Of a DNA stretch of 64,000 nucleotides, positions 16,211 to 24,780 are shown piece after piece. The stretch covers positions 18,663 to 82,662 of the forward strand of contig DASWRQ010000251.1 of the NCBI GenBank assembly GCA_036403095.1, given 5' to 3'. The translations under genes were made by a program, and so were the position numbers. Numbering within the stretch: position 1 is the stretch's first letter; each line of letters begins with the position of its first letter. Source of the DNA: Kutzneria sp036403095 (lineage in GTDB: Bacteria > Actinomycetota > Actinomycetes > Mycobacteriales > Pseudonocardiaceae). The notes below the pieces were generated by a model that saw only the letters and a program-made list of their open reading frames with translations, ran no database searches and was not told the DNA's origin.

Positions 16211-17470
16211 TCACTCTCGTTCTTTACGAGTCGTCCGCCCCAGCAATGAGGCTGGGCGCACGGCCGCGCCGCCGAATCGGGAACGTGCCGAGTCGGCGGC
16301 CTGGTCCGCTTCCCGCCAGCCTCGCTCCGGGGCGTCCATGAACAGTTGTTCGCCGATCTCGGACGCGTGGGCCAATTGCTCCACCCGTACACCGATCAGC
16401 CGAACGGCGCCATACGGAACGTTCTCGGTCAGCAGTTTCACCGCGGCTTGATAGACCTCCTGGGTGACATCGGTGGCCACCTGGAGGGTCTTCGAGCGGG
16501 TGATCGTGGTGAAGTCCTCGAACCGCACCTTGATCGACACGGTCCGGGCGCGCAGGCCGCGGGCCCGCAGCGAGGACGCCGTCCGCTCGGACAGGTGCAG
16601 CAGCTCCCGCTTGAGCAGCTCCCGGTCGTGGTGATCGACCTCGAACGTCTCCTCGGCGCCGATCGACTTCTCCGCCGAGTCCGGCACCACCGCCCGCGAG
16701 TCGAACCCGTTGGCCAGCGCGTACAGATGATCGGCCGCGGCCACGCCGACCACCCGGCGCAGCCGCGTGACCGGGGCCGCCGCCACGTCGCCGACCGTGT
16801 GCATGTCGATGCGTTCCAAGGCTTCCGCGCTGCGCGCGCCGACGCCCCACAGCGCCGACACCGGCAGCGGGTGCAGGAACGCCAGCATCTGCTCCTTGGG
16901 CACCACCACCATGCCGTCCGGCTTGGCCAGGCCCGAGGCCAGCTTGGCCACGAACTTCGTCGAGGCCACCCCGACCGAGCAGTTCACCCCGGTCCGCGCC
17001 AGCACGTCCGTCCGCAACTGGGCGCCGATCTTCGACGGCGTCGTGCGCAGCCGCTTGAGCGCGCCCGAGACGTCCAGGAACGCCTCGTCCAGGCTGAGCG
17101 GCTCGACCAGCGGCGTCAGCTCCCGGAACAGGTTCATGACCGTGCGGGACGCCTCCGTGTACAGCTCGAACGTGGGCGAGATGAACACCGCGTGCGGGCA
17201 CAGCCGGCGGGCCCGCGTGGTCGGCATCGCCGAGCGGACGCCGAAGCCACGGGCGATGTAGTTGGCCGAGGACACCACACCCCGGTTGCCGGTGCCGCCC
17301 ACGATCACCGGCTTGTCCCGCAGCTCCGGCCGCTCGCGGATCTCCACCGACGCGTAGAAGGCGTCCATGTCGACGTGCAGGATCGGGCAGCCGGTGTCGT
17401 CCGGCCACAGCGTGTCGGACACCCGGAACCGCTCCACCAGGCCGCGGGGCAGATTTCCGCTGCGCCCCAT
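16211..17470 (-). CDS. dinB: DNA polymerase IV (Y-family)
   Basis: 419 residues from ATG 17470, six bases after GAGGGG. Catalytic motifs are intact: HVDMDAFYASVE (first Asp), the steric-gate region, and LSLDEAFLDVS (Asp-Glu pair). The fingers/thumb (VNCSVGVASTKFVAKLASGL) and little-finger domain (AEETFEVDHHDRELLKREL) follow. It lacks an obvious C-terminal beta-clamp motif of the QLxLF type; the C-terminal region reads IGEQLFMDAPERGW, where QLFMD could serve. No LexA box is evident upstream. Confidence 0.95.
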   Translation of the reverse strand: MGRSGNLPRGLVERFRVSDTLWPDDTGCPILHVDMDAFYASVEIRERPELRDKPVIVGGTGNRGVVSSANYIARGFGVRSAMPTTRARRLCPHAVFISPTFELYTEASRTVMNLFRELTPLVEPLSLDEAFLDVSGALKRLRTTPSKIGAQLRTDVLARTGVNCSVGVASTKFVAKLASGLAKPDGMVVVPKEQMLAFLHPLPVSALWGVGARSAEALERIDMHTVGDVAAAPVTRLRRVVGVAAADHLYALANGFDSRAVVPDSAEKSIGAEETFEVDHHDRELLKRELLHLSERTASSLRARGLRARTVSIKVRFEDFTTITRSKTLQVATDVTQEVYQAAVKLLTENVPYGAVRLIGVRVEQLAHASEIGEQLFMDAPERGWREADQAADSARSRFGGAAVRPASLLGRTTRKERE

Positions 17471-17541
17471 GCCGCACCCCTCGATCACACGTTCGACTCG
17501 GACCCGCCGAGTCTAGCCGCGAGGTCCGACACTCCCGCCCC

Positions 17542-17582
17542 TGTGGTCCACATGTGGCGCTGGAAGTCGACTGTGGTCCACA
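17542..17582. promoter_or_regulatory. Twin TGTGGTCCACA palindromes
   Basis: The perfect 11-bp palindrome TGTGGTCCACA occurs at 17542-17552 and 17572-17582, exactly 30 bp (about three helical turns) apart, each followed by the half-site GTGG. It lies between the divergent dinB and S53 protease genes, 117-157 bases from the protease start. Repetition on the same helix face is typical of an operator pair. Confidence 0.6.
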
Positions 17583-17698
17583 GGTGGCCCGGGCTCGTAA
17601 CTGTGAGTGCGGCCAGTCGTTTGGCGGAGTGTCACCCGTGCGGGTGGCACGGGACGATCTCAGTCCCGGTTCGTGACGTGAGTCACCTTGGAGGCGGA

Positions 17699-18940
17699 AT
17701 GTCACCCTGCGGCAGATCCCGAATCCTCACCATCCTCGCGCTGGCCGCCGCCGCGCTCGTGCCCCTGTCCCTGACCGCCCCCGCGGCCCAGGCCGCGCCG
17801 CTGCTGTCCGGTGGCCTGGTCGACCTCGGCTGCGCCACGAGCCAGGCTCACTTCCACTGCCTGGGCAAGGCGATCAAGTCGCCGAACGGGCCCGGCCCGC
17901 TGACCGTGACCACCCCCGTCGGCCTCGCGCCGGCCGACATCCAGGCCGCCTACGGCCTGACCGGCAAGACCTCCGGCGGCCGTACCGTGGCCATTGTGGA
18001 CGCCATGGACGCGCCGACCGCCGAGGCCGACCTCGCCGTCTTCCGCAGCAAGCGCGGGCTGTCCCCGTGCACCACGGCCAACGGCTGCTTCAAAAAGGTC
18101 AACCAGAACGGCGCCGCCAGCCCGCTGCCGGCCGGCGACTACGGCTGGGCCGAGGAGATCAGTCTCGACCTCGACACCGTCTCCGCCACCTGCCCCGACT
18201 GCCACATCCTGTTGGTGGAGGCCAATTCCCCCGACACCGATCCCTTGATGACCGCCGTCGACACCGCCGCCAGCACTTCCGGCGTCGTGGCCATCTCCAA
18301 CAGCTACGGCGGCGCCGAGGACGGCACCATCACCGCCGCCGACGTGCACCTCAACCACCCGGGCATCGCCGTCACCGCCTCCTCCGGCGACTCCGGCTAC
18401 GGCGTCAGCTGGCCCGCCTCCTCGCCGTACGTCACCGCCGTCGGCGGCACCACTCTCACCAAGGCCGCCGGCACCCCTCGCGGCTGGACCGAGAAGGCGT
18501 GGTCCGGGGCCGGCAGCGGCTGCTCCGCCATCGAGCCCAAGCCCGCGTGGCAGCACGACGCCGGCTGCGCCAAGCGCACCGTCGCCGACGTCTCCGCCGA
18601 CGCCGACCCCGCCTCCGGTCTGGGCATCTACGACACCTACAACAGCTGCGGCACCAGCTCGTTCTGCGACTTCCTCATCGCCTTGGGGTTGGCCCAGGGC
18701 GCTGACGGCTGGGTACAGGTCGGCGGCACCAGCCTGTCGTCGCCCATCATCGCCAGCGTCTACGCGCTGGCCGGCAACTCCGTGACGTCGGGCTCCTACC
18801 CGTACGCCCACACGTCCGGGCTGAACGACGTCACCACCGGCTCCAACGGCAGCTGCGGCGGCACCTACCTCTGCACCGCCGTCGTCGGCTACGACGGCCC
18901 GACGGGCCTCGGCACCCCCAACGGCACCACCGGCTTCTGA
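17699..18940 (+). CDS. S53 family (sedolisin) secreted protease, no propeptide
   Basis: 413 residues from ATG 17699 after TTGGAGG. Residues 1-33 are a signal peptide (ALVPLSLTAPAAQA). The catalytic Glu/Asp pair lies in WAEEISLDLDTV, the oxyanion Asp in ASSGDSGYG, and the nucleophile Ser in VGGTSLSSP. Unlike the second S53 gene at 27437 there is no activation propeptide; the catalytic domain starts within about 60 residues of the signal. Six or more cysteines suggest disulfides. Such short sedolisins are common secreted enzymes in actinomycetes. Confidence 0.92.
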   Translation: MSPCGRSRILTILALAAAALVPLSLTAPAAQAAPLLSGGLVDLGCATSQAHFHCLGKAIKSPNGPGPLTVTTPVGLAPADIQAAYGLTGKTSGGRTVAIVDAMDAPTAEADLAVFRSKRGLSPCTTANGCFKKVNQNGAASPLPAGDYGWAEEISLDLDTVSATCPDCHILLVEANSPDTDPLMTAVDTAASTSGVVAISNSYGGAEDGTITAADVHLNHPGIAVTASSGDSGYGVSWPASSPYVTAVGGTTLTKAAGTPRGWTEKAWSGAGSGCSAIEPKPAWQHDAGCAKRTVADVSADADPASGLGIYDTYNSCGTSSFCDFLIALGLAQGADGWVQVGGTSLSSPIIASVYALAGNSVTSGSYPYAHTSGLNDVTTGSNGSCGGTYLCTAVVGYDGPTGLGTPNGTTGF

Positions 18941-18964
18941 CGGCCCGATCGCCCGCCGACCCGG

Positions 18965-19684
18965 TCAGGGCCGGCGGGCGAGGGCGTGCAGGCGGGAGGC
19001 AACGTCGCGCAACGGGGGCTGGGTGGCGGCGGCGACCTCGAGCTGCGCAAGCGCTTCCGCGGCGCCGGGATTGCCCTCCAGCACCGCGCCGGGCACGAGG
19101 TCGGCGACGACGCCGTAGCCCTGGAGGAGCTCGACGTCCAGGCCGGCGTCGCTCAAGGCCGACCGCAGGCTGTCCACGTCGAATCGGCGCTTGAGGGAGT
19201 CGTCGGGCAGCTGGCCGTCGGGGTCGTCGAGCAGCTGACGGGCGTCGACGAGGCGGCCGGCCAACACGCGGTTGATCAGGGCGGCATAGCGGTTGGCGAC
19301 CAGCACGGACACCGCGCCACCGGGGGCGGCGGCGCCGGCCAGCTGGGACAGCGCGGCCGGCAGGTCGTCGACGAACTCCAGCACGCCGTGGCCGAGGACC
19401 AGGTCGGCGTGGCCGGCGGGGACAAGATCGGCCAACAGGTCGGTGTCGCCCTGCACGGCGGTGACGTGGTCGGCGACGCCGGCTTCGACGGCCCGCCGCT
19501 GCAGCGTGGCCAGGGCGTTCGGGCTGGGATCGACGACCGTGACCAGGCAGCCCGCGGCGGCCAGCGGCACGGCCCACACGCCGGAGCCACCGCCGACGTC
19601 CAGCACGCGGGGCGGCTCGGCGTGCCGGCGGCGGACCGCGGCCAGCTCGGTGTCGAGCGCCAGACGGACGGCATCGGGTCGCAT
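18965..19684 (-). CDS. Class I SAM-dependent methyltransferase
   Basis: 239 residues. SAM-binding motif I is VLDVGGGSGVWAVPLA, motif II acidic VTVVDPS, motif IV ADLVLGHGVLEFVDD. The C-terminal third has helices and an LQGYGVVADLVPG stretch reminiscent of tRNA/small-molecule methylases of the YecO/CmoA-like group, but the substrate is not clear. It is divergent from the ParA-like gene with a 68-base gap. Confidence 0.85.
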   Translation of the reverse strand: MRPDAVRLALDTELAAVRRRHAEPPRVLDVGGGSGVWAVPLAAAGCLVTVVDPSPNALATLQRRAVEAGVADHVTAVQGDTDLLADLVPAGHADLVLGHGVLEFVDDLPAALSQLAGAAAPGGAVSVLVANRYAALINRVLAGRLVDARQLLDDPDGQLPDDSLKRRFDVDSLRSALSDAGLDVELLQGYGVVADLVPGAVLEGNPGAAEALAQLEVAAATQPPLRDVASRLHALARRP

Positions 19685-19752
19685 GGGCCCGAGTCTATGG
19701 GTGTGCCGGTGTCGTGATCTGCGCGGCTTGTCGGAGACCGTAGGCTGCCCGT

Positions 19753-20742
19753 GTGCATACGGTTGCGGTGTTGAGCCTCAAGGGCGGTGTCGGCAAGACG
19801 ACGGTTGCCTTGGGCCTGGCCTCGGCGGCGTTGCGCCGGGGAGTGCGCACCCTGGTGGTGGACCTGGACCCGCAGTGCAACTCGACGGCGACGCTGGAAC
19901 CGGCCGAGACCGAGGCCACCCTGTTCGACGTGCTGCAGAAGCCGACCCTGGAGAACGTGCGGGCGGCGATCACCCCCAGCGGCTGGGGCGAAGGCGTCGA
20001 CGTGCTGGTCGGCGCCGAGGAGGTGGAGGGGCTCAACCACCCCGACCCCGGCACGAGCAAGCTCAGCCGGCTGGAGACGGCCCTGGCCGCCGTGCACGAC
20101 ATGCTGGAGGAGGACGAGCAGCCGTATCAGCTGGTGCTGCTGGACTGTCCGCCGTCGCTGGGCCAGCTGACCCGGTCGGCACTGGTCGCGGCGGACCGGG
20201 CGCTGCTGGTCACGGAGCCGACGATGTTCGCGGTGTCCGGCGTGCAGCGGGCGTTCGAGGCGGTGCAGGCCGAGCGCGAGGCCCACAACCCCGAGCTGCA
20301 GCCGCTGGGCGTGGTGGTCAACCGGGTGCGACCGCGCTCGCACGAGCACCAGTTCCGCATCGACGAGCTGCGGGACATCTTCGGCCCGCTGGTGATGCCG
20401 GTGGCGCTGCCGGACCGGCTGGCGGTGCAGCAGGCGCAGGGCGCGTGCATGCCGATCCACATGTGGAACACGCCGGGGGCCCGCGAGGTGGCGCTGGCGT
20501 TCAACCTGCTGCTGGCCCGGGTGCTGCGGTCCCGGAGCAGGCGGACCCGATCGGTGTTCGCGCCGGCCGAGGACGAGGTCTACGACGAGACCGTCGAGGA
20601 AGAGACTCCCGACGAAGAGGCCCCCGAGGAAGAGAGCCCCGAGGAAGAGACCGTCGCGGAGGAGGCCGTCGCCGACGAGCACGCGCCGCCGGACGCCGGT
20701 CCGATCGGGCGGCCGCAGTTCATGGAACCGCACCTGCCCTGA
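19753..20742 (+). CDS. ParA/Soj-family ATPase with acidic tail
   Basis: 329 residues from GTG 19753. The deviant Walker A is KGGVGKTT (10-17), with LVVDLDPQCNSTATL and LVLLDCPPSLG downstream. No ParB or parS-like partner is adjacent, so this is an orphan ParA. After residue 275 the protein becomes a Glu-rich tail with repeated EE(T/S)P units, absent from chromosomal Soj. Its stop overlaps the next start (TGATG), coupling it to a DNA glycosylase. A positioning or DNA-organising role is inferred. Confidence 0.88.
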   Translation: MHTVAVLSLKGGVGKTTVALGLASAALRRGVRTLVVDLDPQCNSTATLEPAETEATLFDVLQKPTLENVRAAITPSGWGEGVDVLVGAEEVEGLNHPDPGTSKLSRLETALAAVHDMLEEDEQPYQLVLLDCPPSLGQLTRSALVAADRALLVTEPTMFAVSGVQRAFEAVQAEREAHNPELQPLGVVVNRVRPRSHEHQFRIDELRDIFGPLVMPVALPDRLAVQQAQGACMPIHMWNTPGAREVALAFNLLLARVLRSRSRRTRSVFAPAEDEVYDETVEEETPDEEAPEEESPEEETVAEEAVADEHAPPDAGPIGRPQFMEPHLP

Positions 20743-21539
20743 TGCCCGAGGGCGACACGGTCTTCCTCACCGCGCACCGGCTGCACGACGCGTTGGCCGG
20801 CAACACGTTGACGCGCGGGGAGATCCGCCACCCCGAACTGTCCAGTGTGGACCTGACCGGCCGCGAGGTGGCCGGCGTCGGCTCCGTGGGCAAGCACATC
20901 TTCACCCGCCTCCGCGACGGTCTCAGCCTGCACAGCCACCTCCGGATGGACGGCAGCTGGCACCTCTACCGCCCCGGCGAGCACTGGCGCCGACCGTCCC
21001 ACCAGATCAGGGCGATACTGTCCACTTCGGACCGTTCGGCCGTCGGATTTCTCCTGCACGATCTGGAATTGCTGCCGACGGCCGAGGAGTCTCGGCTGGT
21101 CGGTCACCTCGGTCCGGATCTGCTGCACCCGTCCTGGGACGCCGCGATGGCCGCCGAGGCCGTCAGCCGGCTCACCGCCGACCCGTCCCGGCAGCTCGGG
21201 CTCGCCCTGCTCGACCAGCGCGTGATGGCCGGCGTCGGCAACCTGTACAAGGCCGAGGTCTGCTTCCTGCTCGGCGTCTCCCCGTGGTCCCCGGTCTCCG
21301 CCGTCGACCCGGCCCGAGCCGTCGAGCTCAGCCACAAGTTGTTGCTGCGCAACGCCTGGCGGCCTGAGCAGTCCACCACCGGCGAGCTGGCCCGTGGCCG
21401 GCAGCACTGGGTGTACGAGCGACAGGGCAAACGCTGCCTGCGCTGCGGTCACACCGTCGTACGGGCGCCCCAGGGCACCGGACTGCAGCAACGGCCGACC
21501 TGGTACTGCCCGCACTGCCAGCCCGGCCCGACGGCGTGA
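20742..21539 (+). CDS. Formamidopyrimidine/endonuclease VIII-type DNA glycosylase
   Basis: 265 residues. The catalytic N-terminus is MPEGD (Pro2 Schiff-base nucleophile, Glu3), followed by a beta-sandwich, the H2TH region (GLALLDQRVMAGVGNLYKAE) and a C-terminal zinc finger (CLRCG...WYCPHC). It excises oxidised bases. The Nei2-like actinobacterial subgroup is most likely. Translationally coupled to the ParA-like ATPase. The 222 bases that follow contain no gene that I can support, only the leader of the next gene. Confidence 0.92.
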   Translation: MPEGDTVFLTAHRLHDALAGNTLTRGEIRHPELSSVDLTGREVAGVGSVGKHIFTRLRDGLSLHSHLRMDGSWHLYRPGEHWRRPSHQIRAILSTSDRSAVGFLLHDLELLPTAEESRLVGHLGPDLLHPSWDAAMAAEAVSRLTADPSRQLGLALLDQRVMAGVGNLYKAEVCFLLGVSPWSPVSAVDPARAVELSHKLLLRNAWRPEQSTTGELARGRQHWVYERQGKRCLRCGHTVVRAPQGTGLQQRPTWYCPHCQPGPTA

Positions 21540-21761
21540 CTTTGCTGTAGCGGCAAGTATTGTACGCCGATCAGCCGCTCGGCGAATCCACGTGTATCCG
21601 GCGGCGGCGTGTGTACTCTTGACCTCACGGGGGATCTTTCCTGCACGGCCGATGACCACGGGGGTGACCGGCCGCTAGGTCCGCGACACCGAGTTCGCAC
21701 ACACGCCGATGGCGCTCGCTCTGGGGAGGGCGGGCCTCGGCGTACGCACTGAGGGGGTTCA

Positions 21762-23239
21762 GTGACGACCAAGCACGGCTTCGAGATCCGCGGTCTGGAC
21801 GTGCCACGCGGGGCCGCCCCGCCCACCGGACGGTTCGGCCGGATGTTTCCGACCCTGCCGTCGCGACCGCCGACCGGGCTGCCGGCGGCGGAGCGGCTGG
21901 GGCTGCCGGGCGGCCTGATGGACGGCGGCGACACCACAACACAGCAGGACAGCCCGACCTTGGACGCGGGCTTCACCTTCCTGGGCCAGTTCATCGACCA
22001 CAACATCACCTTCGACGCCACCGGCAACCTGGGCCGGCAGGTCGACCCGGAGGCGACGACCAACTTCCGGCCGCCGATGCTCGACCTCGACCACCTGTAC
22101 GGCTCCGGGCCGTTCGCCAGCCCGCTGCTGTACGACACCGACTCGCACAACACCAAGCTGGTGGTGTCGCCGGACGGCGTGGACCTGGCCCGCACGGCCA
22201 ACGGCACCGCGTTGATCGGCGACCCGCGCAACGACGAGAACCTGCTGCTCAACCAGGTGCACCTGGCGTTCATCAAGTCCACAACCGGGTGGTCGACGGG
22301 CTGCGCGACGGCGAGATCACCGACGTGTTCGGCAACCGCTTCCCGCCGCCGCCGCAGGGCGACCCGAACCCGCCGCCCAACGCGTCCATCGCCGATCTGC
22401 TCAGCGTCCGCACGTACTGGGACGACCTGTTCGCGGCGGCCCAGCAGATCGTGCGCTGGCACTACCAGTGGATCATCGTGCACGAGTACCTGCCGCTGGT
22501 CTGCGGGCAGGACAGCGTGGACCAGATCGACCGGGACGGCCTTCAGTTCTTCGACCCGGGCGGCCACCCGTTCATCCCGGTGGAGTTCGCGGTCGCCGCG
22601 TTCCGGTTCATGCACCCAACGATCCGCTCCGACTACACGGTCAACGACAAGCACACGCTGCCGCTGTTCCCGCTGGACTTCCAGGAGCCCACACCGCCGG
22701 ACCCGCACGACCGCGCCGACCTGCGCGGCGGGCCCGTCGCGCCGGAGTTCGCGGTGGACTTCCGGCACTTCTTCGCCATCGACGGCTCGCGGCCGCAGCG
22801 GGCCAAGCGGATCGAGGCCAAGCTGAACGTGCGGCTGCTGGACCTGCCGCCGATCACCGACGTGCCGGCCGAGATCGGCCGTCAGCTGCGTTCGCTGGTG
22901 GTGCGCAACCTGCTGCGCAGCGAGGTGCAGCAGCTGCCGTCCGGCCAGGACATCTCCCGCAAGATCGGCCAGGTGCCGCTGACCGAGGCCGAGCTGGGCA
23001 TCTCCGGGCCGGCCTACCTCTGGTTCTACATCCTCAGGGAGGCCGAGCTGCGCCACCGCGGCGGCCGGCTGGGCTCGGTCGGCGCGACCATCGTCAGCGA
23101 GGTGCTGGTGGGGCTGCTCGACGCCGACCCGACCTCGTACCGCTCCACGTACCCGATCTGGACGCCGACGCTGGCCGACAGCGAGGGCCGGTTCGGCATG
23201 GCCGAGCTGCTCCGCTTCGCCGGCGTGGTCCCGGACTGA
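21762..23239 (+). pseudogene. Animal-type haem peroxidase, interrupted by a 1-base frameshift
   Basis: GTG 21762 follows GAGGGGG. The first frame has the distal haem region FLGQFIDHNITFD and continues to LLLNQVHLAFIK; after base 22278 the family's FHNRVVDGLRDGE continues only in another frame. The observed AAGTCCACAACCGG reads correctly if one T is restored (AAGTTCCACAACCGG, Lys-Phe-His-Asn-Arg). The second frame carries the proximal region WHYQWIIVHEYLP and runs to 23239. The total is 1478 bases, one short of a multiple of 3, fitting a single deletion. It may be a true recent mutation or a sequencing error. The beta-propeller gene follows after 13 bases. Confidence 0.85.
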
Positions 23240-23252
23240 GGGGTTGGCGACG

Positions 23253-24278
23253 ATGGACCTGCTGTTCGTGCAGACGAACAATCCGGCCGGCAACCAGGTG
23301 CTGGTGTGCGGCATCGACGACAACGGCGCGCTGGAGATCGTCAACACCCTGGACACCGACGGCGACGGTGGCGCGCACGACGGCCTGACCTTCGATCCGT
23401 TGGACTCCCAGGGATCGCTGGTCTACGACCGGCGGCACCGCCTGCTGTTCGCGGTGAACGCCGGCAGCAACACGGTGTCCGTGCTCGGTGGTACCGGTCC
23501 GCATCCGCACCTGCGGCAGGTCGTGCCGTCCGGCGGCGTGCTGCCGGTCAGCCTGGCGTTGCGCAACGATCTGCTGTACGTGCTCAACGCCCATGCCGGC
23601 GGCTCGATCACCGGCTACCGGATCGCCGGCGGGCAGCTGCACGCCATCGAGGACTCCACGCGTTCGCTGGAGTTGGCCCCGGCCAGCGGGCCCGGGCAGA
23701 ACGTGGTCAGCCCGGCCCAGGTGGTGTTCTCGCCGGACGGCAGCGAGCTGATCGTCGCCACCAAGGCCGGCGGCGGCGGTCTGCTGGACGTCTTCGCCAT
23801 CGGCGCGGACGGCCGGCCGTCGGAGGAGTTCACCGCCAACTCTGCCGGCACGCCCGCGCCGTTCGGCTTCGGCCTCGACGGCTACGGCCGGCTCGCCGTG
23901 ACCGACGCCGCCCTGGGCGTGCTGACCACGTACACGCTGCGTCACGGCAAGACGCGGCCGGTCGCCGGCCAGCCGGACGGCAAGGCCGCGATGTGCTGGA
24001 TCGTCCAGGCCAACGGGAACTTCTACGTCACCGACGCCGGCAGCAACACCATCAGCTGCTACCGCATCGGCGAGGACGGCACGCCGACGGTGCTCAACCA
24101 GACGCCGACCGGGCAGTTCCCGATCGACATGGCGGTCACCCGGGACGAGCGGTTCCTGTACGTGCAGCTGGCCGCGGAGAGCAAGATCTTCGGCTATCAC
24201 GTCGAGGACGACGCCACCCTCACCCAGGTCGCGTCGCTCGACGTGCCGCCGACCGCGCAGGGCCTGGCCGTGAGCTGA
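23253..24278 (+). CDS. Seven-bladed beta-propeller protein (lactonase/YncE-like)
   Basis: 341 residues from ATG 23253, nine bases after GAGGGG (an in-frame TTG at 23244 is poorer). Repeated blades of about 45 residues end in motifs such as LLFAVNAGSNTVSVL, LLYVLNAHAGGSITGYRI, NFYVTDAGSNTISCYRI and FLYVQLAAESKIFGYHV. No signal peptide is visible, so it is probably cytoplasmic like the upstream peroxidase. The pairing suggests a joint role, but the function is unknown. Confidence 0.85.
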   Translation: MDLLFVQTNNPAGNQVLVCGIDDNGALEIVNTLDTDGDGGAHDGLTFDPLDSQGSLVYDRRHRLLFAVNAGSNTVSVLGGTGPHPHLRQVVPSGGVLPVSLALRNDLLYVLNAHAGGSITGYRIAGGQLHAIEDSTRSLELAPASGPGQNVVSPAQVVFSPDGSELIVATKAGGGGLLDVFAIGADGRPSEEFTANSAGTPAPFGFGLDGYGRLAVTDAALGVLTTYTLRHGKTRPVAGQPDGKAAMCWIVQANGNFYVTDAGSNTISCYRIGEDGTPTVLNQTPTGQFPIDMAVTRDERFLYVQLAAESKIFGYHVEDDATLTQVASLDVPPTAQGLAVS

Positions 24279-24359
24279 ACGGGCGACGGGGAGACGAGAC
24301 CGACACGCCTCGTCTCCCCGCTGCTACCGTGGGGCGGTTGTCGTGACGAGGGGTGAGGC

Positions 24360-24761
24360 ATGGATCCGATCCTGACCGCGATCGCCGGGGCGGTGGCCAA
24401 GGAGGCCGTGACCGCCGGCGGCAAGGCGATCGCCAAGCTCGTGCAGCGGGTGAAGGAGCGCTTCGCCAAGGATCCGGGCGCCGAGGTGGTGCTGGCCTCC
24501 GCGCAGGAGGACCCGGACAACACGATGTGGGTCGACGCGCTGGCCAAGGTCCTGCACCGCGCCGAGGAGGCCGACCCGGCCTTCGGCGCCGAGCTGCGTG
24601 AGCTGTGGGGCGCGGCGAAGTCGGAGGTCGCCGTCAACGCGAACAAGACGACGCAGAAGGCCGAGTCGGACGGCATCAACAACAGCGTCAGTGGTTACGT
24701 CAACGGGAACGTCGTGCAGGCCCGGGAGGTTCGCGGCAACACGAACTTCTACAACCGCTGA
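24360..24761 (+). CDS. Small helical protein with C-terminal NSVSG/VVQAR tag
   Basis: 133 residues from ATG 24360 after GAGGGG. The N-terminal 80 residues are helical and charged (AVAKEAVTAGGKAIAKLVQR, then VLASAQEDPDNTMWVDALAK), resembling small death-like adaptor domains in actinobacterial signalling proteins. The C-terminus is a beta-rich tag, NNSVSGYVNGNVVQAREVRG, like the tag at the N-terminus of the Hsp90-fold protein at 48327. I infer a conflict-system accessory or adaptor; no established name. Confidence 0.7.
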   Translation: MDPILTAIAGAVAKEAVTAGGKAIAKLVQRVKERFAKDPGAEVVLASAQEDPDNTMWVDALAKVLHRAEEADPAFGAELRELWGAAKSEVAVNANKTTQKAESDGINNSVSGYVNGNVVQAREVRGNTNFYNR

Positions 24762-24780
24762 GCTAGCGCCGACGTGATCG

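Noticed and set aside
13026..16451. A plus-strand open frame of over 1100 codons
   Set aside because: It is antisense to the LAL regulator and polymerase IV, both with clear motifs; its own product is Arg/Gln/His-rich with no domain. It is an effect of third-position GC bias.
21540..21761. Riboswitch or small gene before the peroxidase
   Set aside because: I could find no recognisable aptamer core; the only short frame is eight codons.
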